Of a stretch of DNA of 51,477 bases, positions 26,142 through 36,200 are shown piece by piece. Below the pieces are notes generated by a model. That model made no database searches and was not told the origin of the DNA. It was given only the letters and a program-made list of their open reading frames with translations. Made by a program: the position numbers and the translations under genes. The DNA comes from Actinomycetota bacterium (GTDB lineage Bacteria; Actinomycetota; Actinomycetes; Nanopelagicales; Nanopelagicaceae), in NCBI GenBank assembly GCA_947372965.1, contig CANBVR010000005.1, positions 1 through 51,477 of the forward strand, written 5' to 3'. Within the stretch, counting starts at the first letter, position 1, and every line of letters begins with the position of its first letter.

Positions 26142-27166
26142 GGCTTAATACCTCCGCTTATTAATTTTGCTTTTATCTGCGCCAACTTCTGATTGACAAC
26201 ACCTGTAACACCTTTTGCCAGGAAGGTTGTTCCGCCATTTGAAAGGTTGTAGGACTTGCCATAAGTACCCAAATCTTCATTCACGACATCACTAAATGAT
26301 TCGCCTTTAACTCCAGAGGAAATCGCATCAAGTACCGCGCTTTGATAAGACTTATTGATATAGCCGATCACAAATGGCGCCGATCCCTTTGCCTTGATAA
26401 AGAACTGTTCTGGCGTTACTCCGATGTATTTCAAATTACGCTTTGCTTTATTTTGTGCAACTACAGCAGAAAGCACTTCCCCACTCTTTGACCAGGTTGA
26501 GAAGATGACGTCGACTCCAGACTTTGAGAGCGCTGGAACTTCCATGCCAACTGCACTCGCCAGCTTCTTAGAGAATGTTTGAATCTTTGGGTTTATGGAT
26601 TTAGCTCCGGCAAAAAAGTTGCCTTCGTCTAGATCCGCTTGATTATTTGAACTCTCACCGATGAAGGCAATCTTTCCATTTTTTGAACTTAGGGCAGCAA
26701 GGGCTCCTGCCAAGTATGAACCTTGATCTTCTTTGAAGGCTAGATTAGTAACGGTGACAATATCTATTTCGTTATTATCAACGATTGCATATTGGGATTC
26801 AGGAAACTTTGAGGCGATTGTTTTCATGGAATTCTTAAAGTTTGGTCCAATAGCGATTACTAATTGATAGCCAGATTTGACGGCAAATTCAATTCGATTC
26901 TGTCGATCAAACTCGGTACCTAAAGTCACAAACTCTCTTAAAGAAAATTGATTTAGGCCAAATTTCTTTTTGGCTATATCTACACCTGCCGCCGCGGCAT
27001 CATCAGTACCACCATCACCACGGCCACCAACATCATAAATAATTGCAATTTTAGGCGCCTGTGCAGAGCTGGTATTTATTCCAAAAAGTGTTGCGGTCCC
27101 GAAGAGAATTCCGGAAATTGTTACTCGGGCGAAATTACGCACGAGGGATGATCCCCATAGCGTCAT
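26129..27166 (-). CDS. Second BMP/PnrA-family substrate-binding protein, orphan
   Basis: The 345-residue exported protein has a signal segment ending around GINTSSAQA, without a lipobox cysteine. The mature part shows the BMP fold: [57 protein letters not shown]. No permease or ATPase accompanies it. It lies between trpS and the methylthio-nucleoside genes, so it may deliver MTA or a related nucleoside to the importer at 18062-21619; this is inference. Start is uncertain: ATG 27166 and GTG 27142 both fall inside trpS, and the latter gives a cleaner signal peptide (VRNFARV n-region). Confidence 0.85.
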   Translation of the reverse strand: MTLWGSSLVRNFARVTISGILFGTATLFGINTSSAQAPKIAIIYDVGGRGDGGTDDAAAAGVDIAKKKFGLNQFSLREFVTLGTEFDRQNRIEFAVKSGYQLVIAIGPNFKNSMKTIASKFPESQYAIVDNNEIDIVTVTNLAFKEDQGSYLAGALAALSSKNGKIAFIGESSNNQADLDEGNFFAGAKSINPKIQTFSKKLASAVGMEVPALSKSGVDVIFSTWSKSGEVLSAVVAQNKAKRNLKYIGVTPEQFFIKAKGSAPFVIGYINKSYQSAVLDAISSGVKGESFSDVVNEDLGTYGKSYNLSNGGTTFLAKGVTGVVNQKLAQIKAKLISGGIKPWKK

Positions 27167-28142
27167 AAGTATCTTTCAAAGTTTTATTTGCTACTTCTTC
27201 GGCCTTTTCGGCACCAAGTGTGAGAATCTTATTTAAATGTGTTGGGTCATCAAGAAGTTCAAGTGCCTTGGCTCGAATAGGGCGGAAAAATTCGACAACA
27301 ACTTCTGCAACAGCTCCTTTAAAGTCACCATATCCCTTGCCAGAAAAATCTGCCTCAGATTCCTTAATACTTTTATTGGTCAATGCGCTATAGATCGTGA
27401 GCAAATTAGAGATACCAGGTTTCTTTTTTTCATCAAAGCTCACATCACGTTCGGTATCAGTTACCGCACTCTTAATTTTCTTGATATTTACCTCTGGCGC
27501 ATCCATGAGATCGATAATTCCGCTCGGTGATTCAGCGGACTTACTCATCTTGGCCGTTGGATCTTGCAGGTCATAAATCTTTGCGCCGGCCTTGAGAATG
27601 TAGCCTGATGGGATAGTAAAAGTTTCTTTATAAGTCGCATTGAAACGTTGGGCAAGATCTCGAGTTAATTCAATATGTTGACGTTGATCTTCACCAACTG
27701 GTACTTGGCTTGCCTGGTAGAGCAAAATATCTGCGGCCATCAACATTGGATAAGTAAATAGTCCAACTACGGTGCGATCTGTTCCGCTCTTGGCAGATTT
27801 ATCTTTGAACTGGGTCATGCGACTTGCTTCACCAAAACCAGTAAGGCATTCCATTACCCAAGCTAATTGATTGTGAGCCGGGACATGAGATTGAATAAAA
27901 AGGGTGCAGCGTTCTGGATCTAAGCCAAGTGCAATTAATTGTGCAACTGATGAAAGTGTTTGCTTGCGCAATTTAGCTGGATCTGGAGAGGTAGTAAGTG
28001 CGTGAAGATCTACGACGCAATAAAAAGCATCATGAGAATCTTGAAGTTCTACCCATTGCTTGACCGCACCCAAGTAATTTCCCAGGTGGAAGGATTCGTG
28101 AGTTGGCTGAATGCCAGAAAGAACCCGATCTTTATTGGTCAT
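27135..28142 (-). CDS. trpS: Tryptophanyl-tRNA synthetase
   Basis: Charges tRNA-Trp. About 335 residues from ATG 28142, which matches the usual start just before RVLSGIQPT; an ATG at 28163 would add seven residues. [12 protein letters not shown] (about 20-31) is the HIGH region and [15 protein letters not shown] (about 188-202) holds the KMSKS loop. The ATG overlaps the corC end by 11 bases, and the stop lies inside the start region of the BMP gene. Confidence 0.96.
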   Translation of the reverse strand: MTNKDRVLSGIQPTHESFHLGNYLGAVKQWVELQDSHDAFYCVVDLHALTTSPDPAKLRKQTLSSVAQLIALGLDPERCTLFIQSHVPAHNQLAWVMECLTGFGEASRMTQFKDKSAKSGTDRTVVGLFTYPMLMAADILLYQASQVPVGEDQRQHIELTRDLAQRFNATYKETFTIPSGYILKAGAKIYDLQDPTAKMSKSAESPSGIIDLMDAPEVNIKKIKSAVTDTERDVSFDEKKKPGISNLLTIYSALTNKSIKESEADFSGKGYGDFKGAVAEVVVEFFRPIRAKALELLDDPTHLNKILTLGAEKAEEVANKTLKDTYDAMGIIPRA

Positions 28143-29442
28143 GGGCGTTATCTTTCCATTCATCGCTCGAGATTAGTAATTGACCTGCCCGCTTACCTTC
28201 CATCGAAAGGACGGTTATTCGAGCTTTTTCTAATTTAAGAACATCGTGAACTTCTGGAATACGTCCCAACCGGTGCATTACGAATCCACCAGCAGTCTCA
28301 TACGGGCCTTCTGGGATTGCGATCCCAGTTTCTTCATATAAATCTTCCAGTGAAATAAGAGCATCTACTTCGAAATCACCCGTTCGTGATTGTGGTGTGA
28401 CTTCTTCATCCTCCAGGTCGTATTCATCTTGGATATCGCCAATAAAAGATTCAACCAAATCCTCCAGAGTGATAATTCCATCTGTGCCGCCATACTCATC
28501 CAAAACAATCGCAATGTGGTGGCGCTTGGCTCGCATTTCAGCCAATGCTTGCAAAACACCTTTCGTCCCAGGCAAAAATAGAACTGGTCGAATTAAATCC
28601 AAAATGCTTTGATCCACTGCAGAAGTTAACTTTGGATTTAACAGATCGCGTACGTGCAAGAAGCCGATTACTTCATCGGTACTTCCGCGAGTAACTGGGT
28701 AACGAGAGTGAGAATCTTTCACTGCGACCGCAATCGCCTCAGTGATCGATAACCCAACATCCATAAAATCTACTTCAGTACGTGGGACCATAATTTCATG
28801 TAGTTGCAGATCACCGGCATTGAAAACTTCTTCGACAATATCGCGCTCTTCTATTGATAATCCGGTATGGCCAGTAACTAAATCAACTAACTCAGCTTCA
28901 GATATCTCAGAACGGATTTCTTTTGAACCAACCCCAAAAACTTTAACCACGACATCAGTGGACTTTGAGAGCAACCAAATTGCTGGGCGAAAAATCTTTG
29001 CAATCTGATCAATAATTGGTGCTGCTGCGAGCGCAATTGTCTCTGTGCGATAGAGCGCCATCCGCTTTGGAACAAGTTCCCCAAAGACAAGGGAGACGTA
29101 GGAAATAATTAAAGTTAAGGAAATTAAAGAAACAGTCTTGCTAACATCCTCTGAAAGTCCCCAATGCTTCAAGACTGGGATGACATAAGTTCCGAGTCGC
29201 TCTGATCCCAAGGCGGCAGAAAGGAAGCCGAGAAAGGTAATTCCAACTTGGGCCGCAGCCAAAAAACGATTTGGATTTTTTGCTAGGTGGGCGACCCTGG
29301 CTCCACGCCTTCCGGTTGTCTCAAGCTGGCGAACCTGTGAATCTCGAAGCGAGATTAAGGAGATTTCCGCTGCGACTAGAAGCCCGGCGACTGCAATAAA
29401 GAGCAGCACGAGGGCGACATCACGCAATACGTCGAAAGTCAC
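28132..29442 (-). CDS. CNNM/HlyC-CorC family membrane protein with CBS pair
   Basis: About 436 residues. The N-terminal DUF21 part has four hydrophobic spans (about 1-25, 70-90, 100-120, 130-150) with the acidic [11 protein letters not shown] motif. Next comes a CBS pair ([14 protein letters not shown] to [20 protein letters not shown]) and a CorC_HlyC C-terminal domain. Members affect Mg2+ or metal export. I start at GTG 29442: it precedes the first membrane span and follows a TAGGCT box by 7 bases. The frame stays open to GTG 29508. First gene of the seven-gene unit that includes trpS. Confidence 0.9.
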   Translation of the reverse strand: MTFDVLRDVALVLLFIAVAGLLVAAEISLISLRDSQVRQLETTGRRGARVAHLAKNPNRFLAAAQVGITFLGFLSAALGSERLGTYVIPVLKHWGLSEDVSKTVSLISLTLIISYVSLVFGELVPKRMALYRTETIALAAAPIIDQIAKIFRPAIWLLSKSTDVVVKVFGVGSKEIRSEISEAELVDLVTGHTGLSIEERDIVEEVFNAGDLQLHEIMVPRTEVDFMDVGLSITEAIAVAVKDSHSRYPVTRGSTDEVIGFLHVRDLLNPKLTSAVDQSILDLIRPVLFLPGTKGVLQALAEMRAKRHHIAIVLDEYGGTDGIITLEDLVESFIGDIQDEYDLEDEEVTPQSRTGDFEVDALISLEDLYEETGIAIPEGPYETAGGFVMHRLGRIPEVHDVLKLEKARITVLSMEGKRAGQLLISSDEWKDNAHDQ

Positions 29443-29449
29443 GTCTATA

Positions 29450-29455
29450 AGCCTA
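29450..29455 (-). promoter_or_regulatory. -10 box for a leaderless corC transcript
   Basis: On the minus strand TAGGCT lies 7 bases before the GTG at 29442. This spacing places the start of transcription at or just before the start codon, and it supports the shorter start for the CNNM/CorC protein. No convincing -35 is visible. Confidence 0.4.
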
Positions 29456-29542
29456 CCCGCGCCCGTAGCGCGAAAGGGCCACCTCGCGTAACCTATGGCC
29501 ACGCTCACCGAGCGCGCAGTAATTCTTCATCCAACGGATCGT

Positions 29543-29560
29543 CGGGCACGTACCTGCCCG
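29543..29560 (+). promoter_or_regulatory. Leader hairpin directly before the ribosome site of the MalK-type gene
   Basis: CGGGCA and TGCCCG form a 6-pair GC-rich stem around a 6-base loop. The base after the stem begins GGAGAAGGAG, the ribosome-binding site, with the ATG at 29577. A stem flush against the ribosome site can keep it exposed or stabilise the 5' end of the mRNA. Role inferred. Confidence 0.5.
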
Positions 29561-29576
29561 GAGAAGGAGTAAGTAA

Positions 29577-30662
29577 ATGGCATCAGTCGTTTTTGAAAAT
29601 GCCTCCCGTATTTATCCGGGAACAACAAAGCCAGCCGTAGACAAGTTAAACCTAACCATCAAAGATGGCGAGTTTCTTGTTCTAGTTGGTCCATCAGGTT
29701 GCGGAAAGTCAACATCACTTCGCATGCTTGCTGGTCTAGAAGAAGTCGATACTGGTTCTATCCGTATCGGTGATAAAGATGTAACTCACGTTGCACCAAA
29801 GGATCGCGATATCGCAATGGTCTTCCAGTCATATGCGCTTTACCCACATATGTCTGTTGCAGAAAACATGGGATTCGCACTAAAAATTGCGGGTATCGAT
29901 AAGGCTGAACGCGATCGCCGCGTTAAGGAAGCTGCAAAGCTCCTTGATCTGGAAGATTATTTAGATCGCAAGCCAAAAGCACTTTCTGGTGGACAACGCC
30001 AGCGCGTAGCTATGGGCCGTGCAATTGTTCGTGAGCCACAAGTTTTCTTGATGGATGAACCACTTTCTAACCTTGATGCCAAGCTTCGCGTTGCAACACG
30101 TACTCAAATTGCTGCGCTACAACGCCGCCTTGGAATCACAACTGTTTATGTAACACACGACCAGGTCGAGGCCATGACCATGGGCGATCGCGTTGCAGTT
30201 CTAAAGGATGGTCTACTTCAACAAGTAGATACACCTCGTAACCTTTACGATAAGCCAGCAAATGCATTCGTTGCTGGATTCATTGGCTCACCTGCAATGA
30301 ACCTTCTAACTGTTCCTGCATCAGGCGGCAAAGCAAACCTTGGTGGCTTCGCACTCGATGTTCCAAGCAACTCTGCTTCAACAATCACAGTTGGTATCCG
30401 TCCAGAAGGTTTCACCCCTGCCTCTTCTGGCTTTGAAGTCCTAGTTGAAGTTGTTGAAGAACTTGGTTCTGATGCATTCATCTACGGCAAGCCAGCTGAC
30501 CCATCAGTTAAGTTTGCGCACTCTGCAGATGAAGAAGGTGCACAAGTTATCGTTCGTTGGGATCCAAAGAACCCACCAAAGCCAGGCGATAAAATTACTG
30601 TTGCGGCAATTCCAACAGCAATTCACCTATTTGATGCAACAACTGGTGCTCGTCTAAATTAA
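29577..30662 (+). CDS. Stand-alone MalK/UgpC/MsiK-type ABC ATPase
   Basis: The 361 residues are a carbohydrate importer ATPase: Walker A GPSGCGKST (38-46), signature LSGGQRQRVAMGRA (about 136-149), Walker B VFLMDEPLSNLDA, and a C-terminal TOBE domain (about 240-361). No permease or binding protein is adjacent, as with MsiK of Streptomyces, an ATPase shared by several sugar importers. GAAGGAG lies 6 bases before ATG and a strong terminator follows the stop, so this is a one-gene unit. Which transporters it serves is not shown here. Confidence 0.93.
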   Translation: MASVVFENASRIYPGTTKPAVDKLNLTIKDGEFLVLVGPSGCGKSTSLRMLAGLEEVDTGSIRIGDKDVTHVAPKDRDIAMVFQSYALYPHMSVAENMGFALKIAGIDKAERDRRVKEAAKLLDLEDYLDRKPKALSGGQRQRVAMGRAIVREPQVFLMDEPLSNLDAKLRVATRTQIAALQRRLGITTVYVTHDQVEAMTMGDRVAVLKDGLLQQVDTPRNLYDKPANAFVAGFIGSPAMNLLTVPASGGKANLGGFALDVPSNSASTITVGIRPEGFTPASSGFEVLVEVVEELGSDAFIYGKPADPSVKFAHSADEEGAQVIVRWDPKNPPKPGDKITVAAIPTAIHLFDATTGARLN

Positions 30663-30674
30663 GAAGTTCCATGT

Positions 30675-30706
30675 AAAAAGCCCCGGGAAAATTCCCGGGG
30701 CTTTTT
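30675..30706. terminator. Strong bidirectional rho-independent terminator
   Basis: A 15-pair stem with core GCCCCGGGAA / TTCCCGGGGC and two unpaired bases, flanked by A and T runs. It terminates the MalK-type gene on the plus strand and, with T residues on the other side, icd on the minus strand. Confidence 0.95.
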
Positions 30707-30717
30707 TATATCTTTTT

Positions 30718-31932
30718 TTAAGCTAGAGCTTTTTGAAGATTTTCATCAATTGCGGCTAAGAAGTCTTGGGTATTTAACCAAGGCGCATCCTTTGAAATTA
30801 AAAGAGCCAAATCCTTTGTCATCTTTCCAGACTCGACTGTCTCAATACATACTCGCTCGAGAGTTGCCGAAAATTGTGCAAGCGCTGGGTTGTTATCCAA
30901 ATTTGCACGGTGAGCTAACCCTTGAGTCCATGCAAAGATTGAGGCGATTGGATTTGTAGAAGTTGCTTTACCCTTTTGATGATCACGGTAATGCCGAGTA
31001 ACGGTTCCGTGAGCCGCTTCAGATTCAACAATCTTTCCGTCAGGTGTAGTTAGTACAGAAGTCATCAAGCCAAGTGAGCCATAACCTTGTGCGACAGTGT
31101 CAGATTGAACATCGCCGTCATAGTTCTTACAAGCCCAGACATAACCACCATCCATGCGCAATGACATCGCAACCATGTCATCGATCAATCGGTGCTCATA
31201 CCAAATTCCCGCAGCATCAAAGGCAGCTTTGAATTCAGCCTCGTAGATCTCTTGGAAGATATCTTTAAAGCGGCCATCGTAAGCCTTCAAAATGGTGTTC
31301 TTAGTTGAGAGATAAACCGGGAACTTTCTAGCTAATCCATAATTTAATGAAGCACGCGCAAAGTCGCGAATTGAATCATCTAAGTTGTACATTGCCATTG
31401 CAACGCCAGAGCTTGGAAAATCAAAAACTTCGTGTTCGATTGGAGCTGAACCATCCTCGGGGACAAAGGTCAAAGTTAGCTTGCCTTTACCTGGAACTCG
31501 GAAATCAGTGGCACGGTATTGATCACCAAAAGCATGGCGGCCAATAACGATTGGCTTGGTCCAATGTGGAACTAAGCGTGGAACATTACTGATGATAATT
31601 GGTTCACGGAAAATAACGCCGCCCAAGATATTTCGGATAGTGCCATTTGGTGACTTCCACATCTTCTTGAGACCAAATTCCTCAACGCGGGCTTCATCCG
31701 GAGTAATAGTTGCGCACTTGATTCCAACTCCATGCTTCTTGATGGCATTAGCTGAATCAATTGTTACTTGATCATTGGTCGCATCACGGTGCTCGATTCC
31801 GAGGTCGTAGTACTCCAAATTCACATCTAGGTAGGGCAGGATCAACTTATCTTTGATGAATTTCCAGATAATTCTGGTCATCTCATCGCCATCTAATTCA
31901 ACGACAGTTCCTTCAACTTTAATCTTCGCCAT
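30718..31932 (-). CDS. icd: NADP-dependent isocitrate dehydrogenase, eukaryote-like dimeric type
   Basis: Oxidises isocitrate to 2-oxoglutarate. The 404 residues have the type II (mitochondrial-like) pattern: [18 protein letters not shown] at the start, [38 protein letters not shown] (substrate Ser, Asn and Arg), and ENNHGT-type [12 protein letters not shown] near residue 310. ATG 31932 is preferred to the ATG three bases upstream. It follows mdh and ends the sucCD-to-icd block, facing the MalK gene across a terminator. Confidence 0.96.
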   Translation of the reverse strand: MAKIKVEGTVVELDGDEMTRIIWKFIKDKLILPYLDVNLEYYDLGIEHRDATNDQVTIDSANAIKKHGVGIKCATITPDEARVEEFGLKKMWKSPNGTIRNILGGVIFREPIIISNVPRLVPHWTKPIVIGRHAFGDQYRATDFRVPGKGKLTLTFVPEDGSAPIEHEVFDFPSSGVAMAMYNLDDSIRDFARASLNYGLARKFPVYLSTKNTILKAYDGRFKDIFQEIYEAEFKAAFDAAGIWYEHRLIDDMVAMSLRMDGGYVWACKNYDGDVQSDTVAQGYGSLGLMTSVLTTPDGKIVESEAAHGTVTRHYRDHQKGKATSTNPIASIFAWTQGLAHRANLDNNPALAQFSATLERVCIETVESGKMTKDLALLISKDAPWLNTQDFLAAIDENLQKALA

Positions 31933-31949
31933 CATCTTCTCTTTTCTTC

Positions 31950-32906
31950 TTATAGATCTTTGACGTCAGCTTGCTTTGCGCGAACAGCTTCGGCCGCGGT
32001 CTTAAGTGCTTCAACTTCTGTTTGGGTTAGTGCGCTCTCAACAACTTTGCGAACTCCGCTTTTACCAATCTCGGCCTCAACTCCAAGATAAACTCCGCTA
32101 ATTCCATATTCGCCATCTACCCAGGCACATACAGGCATCACAGCGCCAGAATCTTCCTTAACTGCCTTTGCCATTCTTGCTGCAGCGGCAGAAGGTGCAT
32201 AGTAAGCAGAACCAGTCTTGAGGAGTGCAACAACTTCAGCGCCTCCATTACGGGTGCGATCAACAAGTTCATCGATCTTTGCTTGAGGCAACAAATCAGA
32301 AAGTGGTTTGCCATTTACGGTACAACGACTTGGAACTGGAACCATTGTTTCGCCATGAGAACCAAGAGTTAGTGTCTTAACGGATCCAACTTCAACCTTT
32401 AACTCTTCGGCAACAAAATGAGTGAAGCGAGCAGTATCTAGCATTCCCGCCTGCCCCATAACGCGATTCTTTGGGAATGCAGTTGCAAGTTGCGCCAGCG
32501 CCGTCATTTCATCAAGTGGATTTGAAACTACGATGATAACTGCGTTTGGTGAGTGCTTTGCAATATTTTCCGCTACTCCACGAACAATTCCAGCATTTAC
32601 CCCAATTAGATCCATGCGACTCATACCTGGTTTGCGCGGAAGTCCAGCAGTGATTACAACAACCTCAGATCCAGCGGTTGCTTCATATCCAGCACCTTCT
32701 GGAGTGGTTGTGGCCCCAACAATCTTTGTTTCAAAACCTTCGATAGAGCGCGATTGATTCATATCAAGCGCAAGTCCTTCTGGCTTACCTTCTAAAATAT
32801 CTGTAAGAACTACAGTTTCGAAGATGTCGTATTCAGCTAATCGCAGCGCGGTGGTTGAACCATAAAATCCAGCACCTACGACAGTTACTTTTCCAGAGCG
32901 GGCCAT
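31950..32906 (-). CDS. mdh: Malate dehydrogenase (LDH-like type)
   Basis: Interconverts malate and oxaloacetate with NAD. The 318 residues begin [12 protein letters not shown] (Rossmann loop). The active-site loop [13 protein letters not shown] has the arginine at the position that selects malate rather than lactate. [11 protein letters not shown] and the catalytic histidine in [10 protein letters not shown] are present. A ribosome site AAGAAGAG precedes ATG 32906. The next gene, icd, starts 17 bases after the stop. Confidence 0.95.
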   Translation of the reverse strand: MARSGKVTVVGAGFYGSTTALRLAEYDIFETVVLTDILEGKPEGLALDMNQSRSIEGFETKIVGATTTPEGAGYEATAGSEVVVITAGLPRKPGMSRMDLIGVNAGIVRGVAENIAKHSPNAVIIVVSNPLDEMTALAQLATAFPKNRVMGQAGMLDTARFTHFVAEELKVEVGSVKTLTLGSHGETMVPVPSRCTVNGKPLSDLLPQAKIDELVDRTRNGGAEVVALLKTGSAYYAPSAAAARMAKAVKEDSGAVMPVCAWVDGEYGISGVYLGVEAEIGKSGVRKVVESALTQTEVEALKTAAEAVRAKQADVKDL

Positions 32907-32992
32907 ATTCTCTTCTTTCGTTATCTATTGCCTTGGATTATTGAATTGTTGAATTATTTGGTTAAAGAGTAGTGCGCCTATGTTACTTGGAG

Positions 32993-33226
32993 TTACTTCG
33001 CATGCGGCAATGTGAGCGCCACCACAAAAAGTAGTAGTGCTACCGCTAGCGGAAGGACGAATTCAATCTTTCTGCGCTTGCCTGCTTTGAGGTCCTGCTT
33101 TAAAAAGTTAATTGTTGCAACTCCGGCGGTGCCAATGGCAATCAAAATTGATCCAGTTCTAACTACGCCAAAGATTCCAAGTATTAGCCCAAGAGCTATC
33201 GCGGCATATGAAAGTCTGATTTTCAT
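32993..33226 (-). CDS. Small DUF3017 membrane protein
   Basis: The 77-residue protein has three hydrophobic segments (about 5-22, 25-41 and 54-73) with a basic linker QDLKAGKRRK between the second and third. Its position after folD is the usual place for DUF3017 proteins in actinobacteria. No function is known and none can be read here. It starts 3 bases after folD and is followed by an 86-base gap to mdh. Confidence 0.82.
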   Translation of the reverse strand: MKIRLSYAAIALGLILGIFGVVRTGSILIAIGTAGVATINFLKQDLKAGKRRKIEFVLPLAVALLLFVVALTLPHAK

Positions 33227-33229
33227 TAC

Positions 33230-34063
33230 TTACCTCTGCGCCATCTCAACGACATTTGATAACAACATGGCTCTAGTCATCGGACCAACGCCACCAGGCA
33301 TTGGCGCAATATATGAAGCGACATCTGCCACACGTGGATCTACATCCCCGAGCAATCCATCTTTAGTTCTAGTAATTCCAACATCTAATACAACAGCGCC
33401 ACTCTTAATCATCTCTGGCTTTAGAAAATGTGCTTGACCAATTGCCGCAACAATGATGTCTGCTCTTTTCGTATGCGAAAGAACATCCTTTGTTCCGGTG
33501 TGAGTAATGGTTACCGTTGCATCATCGCCTTTTCGCGTGAGCAATAAACCAAGTGGGCGTCCCACGGTGATTCCTCGACCCATCACAACTACTTCGGCCC
33601 CCTTGGTAGAGATGTTGTAGCGGTGAAGTAATTCTAGAATTCCTCGTGGCGTACAAGGCAGCGGCGCTGGCTCACCAATAACAAGTTTGCCTAAATTCAA
33701 TGGGTGTAAACCATCGGCATCTTTATTTGGATCGATGGCTTCAAGAATTAAATTTGCATTAATTCCTTTTGGTACTGGAAGTTGCACGATATAGCCGGTG
33801 CATTCTGGGCTGATATTTAGATCTTTAATTGCGGCAAGTACATCTGCTTGGGAAGCGCTCGCTGGAAGGTCAACCCGAATAGAGTGAATTCCAACTTCAG
33901 CGCAATCCTTATGTTTGCCACCAACATATGAGTGTGACCCAGGATCATCGCCAACTAAAACTGTTCCGAGCCCTGGCTTTATTGCGAGCCTTGAAACTAC
34001 ATCACGTAGTTCATTCTTGATTACTGCGGCAGTTGCCTTGCCATCAAGAATTTGTGCGCTCAT
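33230..34063 (-). CDS. folD: Bifunctional methylenetetrahydrofolate dehydrogenase / cyclohydrolase
   Basis: Interconverts methylene-THF and 10-formyl-THF, the cofactor used by PurN and PurH upstream in this cluster. About 277 residues from ATG 34063, after [23 protein letters not shown] holds the Tyr and Lys of the cyclohydrolase site, [12 protein letters not shown] and [13 protein letters not shown] the substrate loop, and [14 protein letters not shown] the cofactor loop. Length is standard. Confidence 0.95.
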   Translation of the reverse strand: MSAQILDGKATAAVIKNELRDVVSRLAIKPGLGTVLVGDDPGSHSYVGGKHKDCAEVGIHSIRVDLPASASQADVLAAIKDLNISPECTGYIVQLPVPKGINANLILEAIDPNKDADGLHPLNLGKLVIGEPAPLPCTPRGILELLHRYNISTKGAEVVVMGRGITVGRPLGLLLTRKGDDATVTITHTGTKDVLSHTKRADIIVAAIGQAHFLKPEMIKSGAVVLDVGITRTKDGLLGDVDPRVADVASYIAPMPGGVGPMTRAMLLSNVVEMAQR

Positions 34064-34085
34064 ACCCACATCCTACCTAGAGTGG

Positions 34086-35627
34086 TTAGGCATGTGAAAA
34101 ATGTCGAACCCCTGTGAAGAACATAGAGATATTTGCCGCCTTGGCGGCTGCAATCACTTCCTCATCTCGCACACTTCCCCCAGGTGCAACTACTGCTTTT
34201 ACTCCGGCTTCAATGAGAATCGCCAGCCCATCGGCAAACGGGAAGAAGGCATCACTAGCGGCGACACTTCCATTAGCGCGCACTCCAGCACGAGCTACGG
34301 CAAGTTTCGCCGAATCAACTCGGTTTACCTGTCCCATTCCAACACCTATTGATGCGCCAGATTTGGCTAATAAAATTGCATTGCTCTTTACGGCGCGCAC
34401 ACTTCGCCAGGCAAATTCCAGATCTTTAATAAGATCCGCACTTACAGCAGCGCCACTTACCTGTTGCCAATTGGTTGAATTATCACCAGGTGCATCAATT
34501 AAATCTGTACTCTGAATTAAAACTCCACCAGATATTGGGCGTAATTCCTCAGACGAAATCTTAAAATTCGCGATTTCAAGGATTCGAATCGATGGCTTCT
34601 TTGAAAGCAATTCAATTGCTTCGGCTTCATAACCGGGCGCAACAACTACCTCGGTAAATATCTCAGATAACTTCTCCGCCATCTTTAAAGTCACTATTCG
34701 GTTTGCTGCGACTACGCCACCAAAGGCAGATACTGGATCACATTCATGAGCTGCGGCGTGGGCCGTAGCAATATCATCGGCGATAGCGATTCCACAAGGA
34801 TTTGCATGTTTAATAATTGCAACACAGGGCTCGCTATGGTCATAGGCCGCCCGCAGCGCTGCATCAGCATCGGTGAAATTATTAAAGGACATTTCTTTTC
34901 CGTGGTGCTGCATAGCCGTCGCGATCCCGGACGTTTCACCACCCTTATTCTTAAATACACTTGCACTTTGGTGCGGATTTTCGCCATATCGAAGGTCGGC
35001 TAACTTCTCCCACACCTGTGCACGCCAATCGCTCTGACCAAGTTCGCTAGCTAGCCAATCAGATATTGCAATGTCATATTCGGCAGTGCGGCGATAAGTT
35101 GCCATGGCCAGCTCTTTGCGCTCTTGCAAGGTAAATCCGCCCGCGCTAATTGCTTCACTTAATTTCACATATTGTGATGGGTCGGATATGACAGCTACTG
35201 AATTATGGTTCTTGGCAGCACCACGCAACATACTTGGTCCACCAATATCAATCTGCTCGATACATTCTGCATAATCGGCGCCAGATGCAATCGTCTCGCT
35301 AAAGGGATATAAATTAATAATGACCAAATCAAATGGAGCAATATCTTGTGCCTTCAATTGCTCTAGGTGGCTCGGATCGCTTTGATCAGCCAAGATCCCA
35401 CCATGAATTCTAGGATGCAGAGTTTTTACGCGTCCACCCAACATCTCCGGAAATCCGGTATAGCTCTCAACTGGAATAACTGGAATTCCAGCGCCGGCCA
35501 AAGTTTTTGCGCTCGATCCGGTAGAAAGAATTTCGATTCCGGCTGCAGTTAACTCTTTACCTAACTCAATAAGCCCGGCCTTGTTATAGACACTTACTAA
35601 GGCGCGTCGGATCTTTTTACGTTCCAT
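34086..35627 (-). CDS. purH: AICAR transformylase / IMP cyclohydrolase
   Basis: Catalyses the last two steps of IMP synthesis. The 513 residues contain the IMP cyclohydrolase domain (about 1-190: [39 protein letters not shown]) and the AICAR transformylase domain (about 200-513) with the Lys-His pair in [14 protein letters not shown] lies 9 bases before ATG 35627. It follows purN by 3 bases and precedes folD, which makes its formyl donor. Confidence 0.96.
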   Translation of the reverse strand: MERKKIRRALVSVYNKAGLIELGKELTAAGIEILSTGSSAKTLAGAGIPVIPVESYTGFPEMLGGRVKTLHPRIHGGILADQSDPSHLEQLKAQDIAPFDLVIINLYPFSETIASGADYAECIEQIDIGGPSMLRGAAKNHNSVAVISDPSQYVKLSEAISAGGFTLQERKELAMATYRRTAEYDIAISDWLASELGQSDWRAQVWEKLADLRYGENPHQSASVFKNKGGETSGIATAMQHHGKEMSFNNFTDADAALRAAYDHSEPCVAIIKHANPCGIAIADDIATAHAAAHECDPVSAFGGVVAANRIVTLKMAEKLSEIFTEVVVAPGYEAEAIELLSKKPSIRILEIANFKISSEELRPISGGVLIQSTDLIDAPGDNSTNWQQVSGAAVSADLIKDLEFAWRSVRAVKSNAILLAKSGASIGVGMGQVNRVDSAKLAVARAGVRANGSVAASDAFFPFADGLAILIEAGVKAVVAPGGSVRDEEVIAAAKAANISMFFTGVRHFSHA

Positions 35628-35630
35628 AAA

Positions 35631-36200
35631 TTAGGCTCCGTGAATTCCGTTATCAATAAAAGTTTGAAGCGTCTCAACTATGAGCAAGCGTTCGGCAATC
35701 TTAATGCGTTCATGAAGTGACTCTTCGGTATCACTCGCAGAAATCGAGACAGGAACTTGGGCAATCACCTTGCCAGTATCTACTCCCTCATCAACCCAGT
35801 GGACAGTACTCCCCGTCTGACTTGCGCCAGCAGCTAGTGCATCCCGAACTGCATGCGCTCCTGGGAAGTTCGGAAGAAGCGCGGGATGGGTATTAATTGT
35901 TGGAAATCTATCCACGAACTCTTTTGGCAAGATTCGCATAAATCCTAGACTGATAACCAAATCCGGGGCCAAATTAGCAACTGTTGAAATTAACTCTGAG
36001 TTCCATACTTCTCGGTTCGGTGAAAGCGGTAGAAATAATGTAGGAATTCCAAAATTAGCTGCGCGATCAAGTGCCATTGATTTCTTATCTGAAATAAGTG
36101 CCAAAATATCAAAATCTAAATTTGCATCAAAGATTGCCTGAGCCAAGGATCCAGTACCAGAGGCAAGGATTACAACACGCAATTTTTTACTTTGCGGCAT
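35631..36200 (-). CDS. purN: Phosphoribosylglycinamide formyltransferase
   Basis: Formylates GAR using 10-formyl-THF. About 189 residues from ATG 36200. VVILASGTGS is the phosphate loop, HPALLPNFPGAHAVRDAL carries the catalytic His and follows the conserved Asn-Thr, and DEGVDTGKVIAQ carries the catalytic Asp. GTG 36212 is an alternative start. The start lies inside the DUF6350 gene (14-base overlap), so translation is coupled. Confidence 0.95.
   Translation of the reverse strand: MPQSKKLRVVILASGTGSLAQAIFDANLDFDILALISDKKSMALDRAANFGIPTLFLPLSPNREVWNSELISTVANLAPDLVISLGFMRILPKEFVDRFPTINTHPALLPNFPGAHAVRDALAAGASQTGSTVHWVDEGVDTGKVIAQVPVSISASDTEESLHERIKIAERLLIVETLQTFIDNGIHGA

Noticed and set aside
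34114-34515. Plus-strand open frame of 133 codons
   Set aside because: Antisense to the transformylase domain of purH. No ribosome site or family match.
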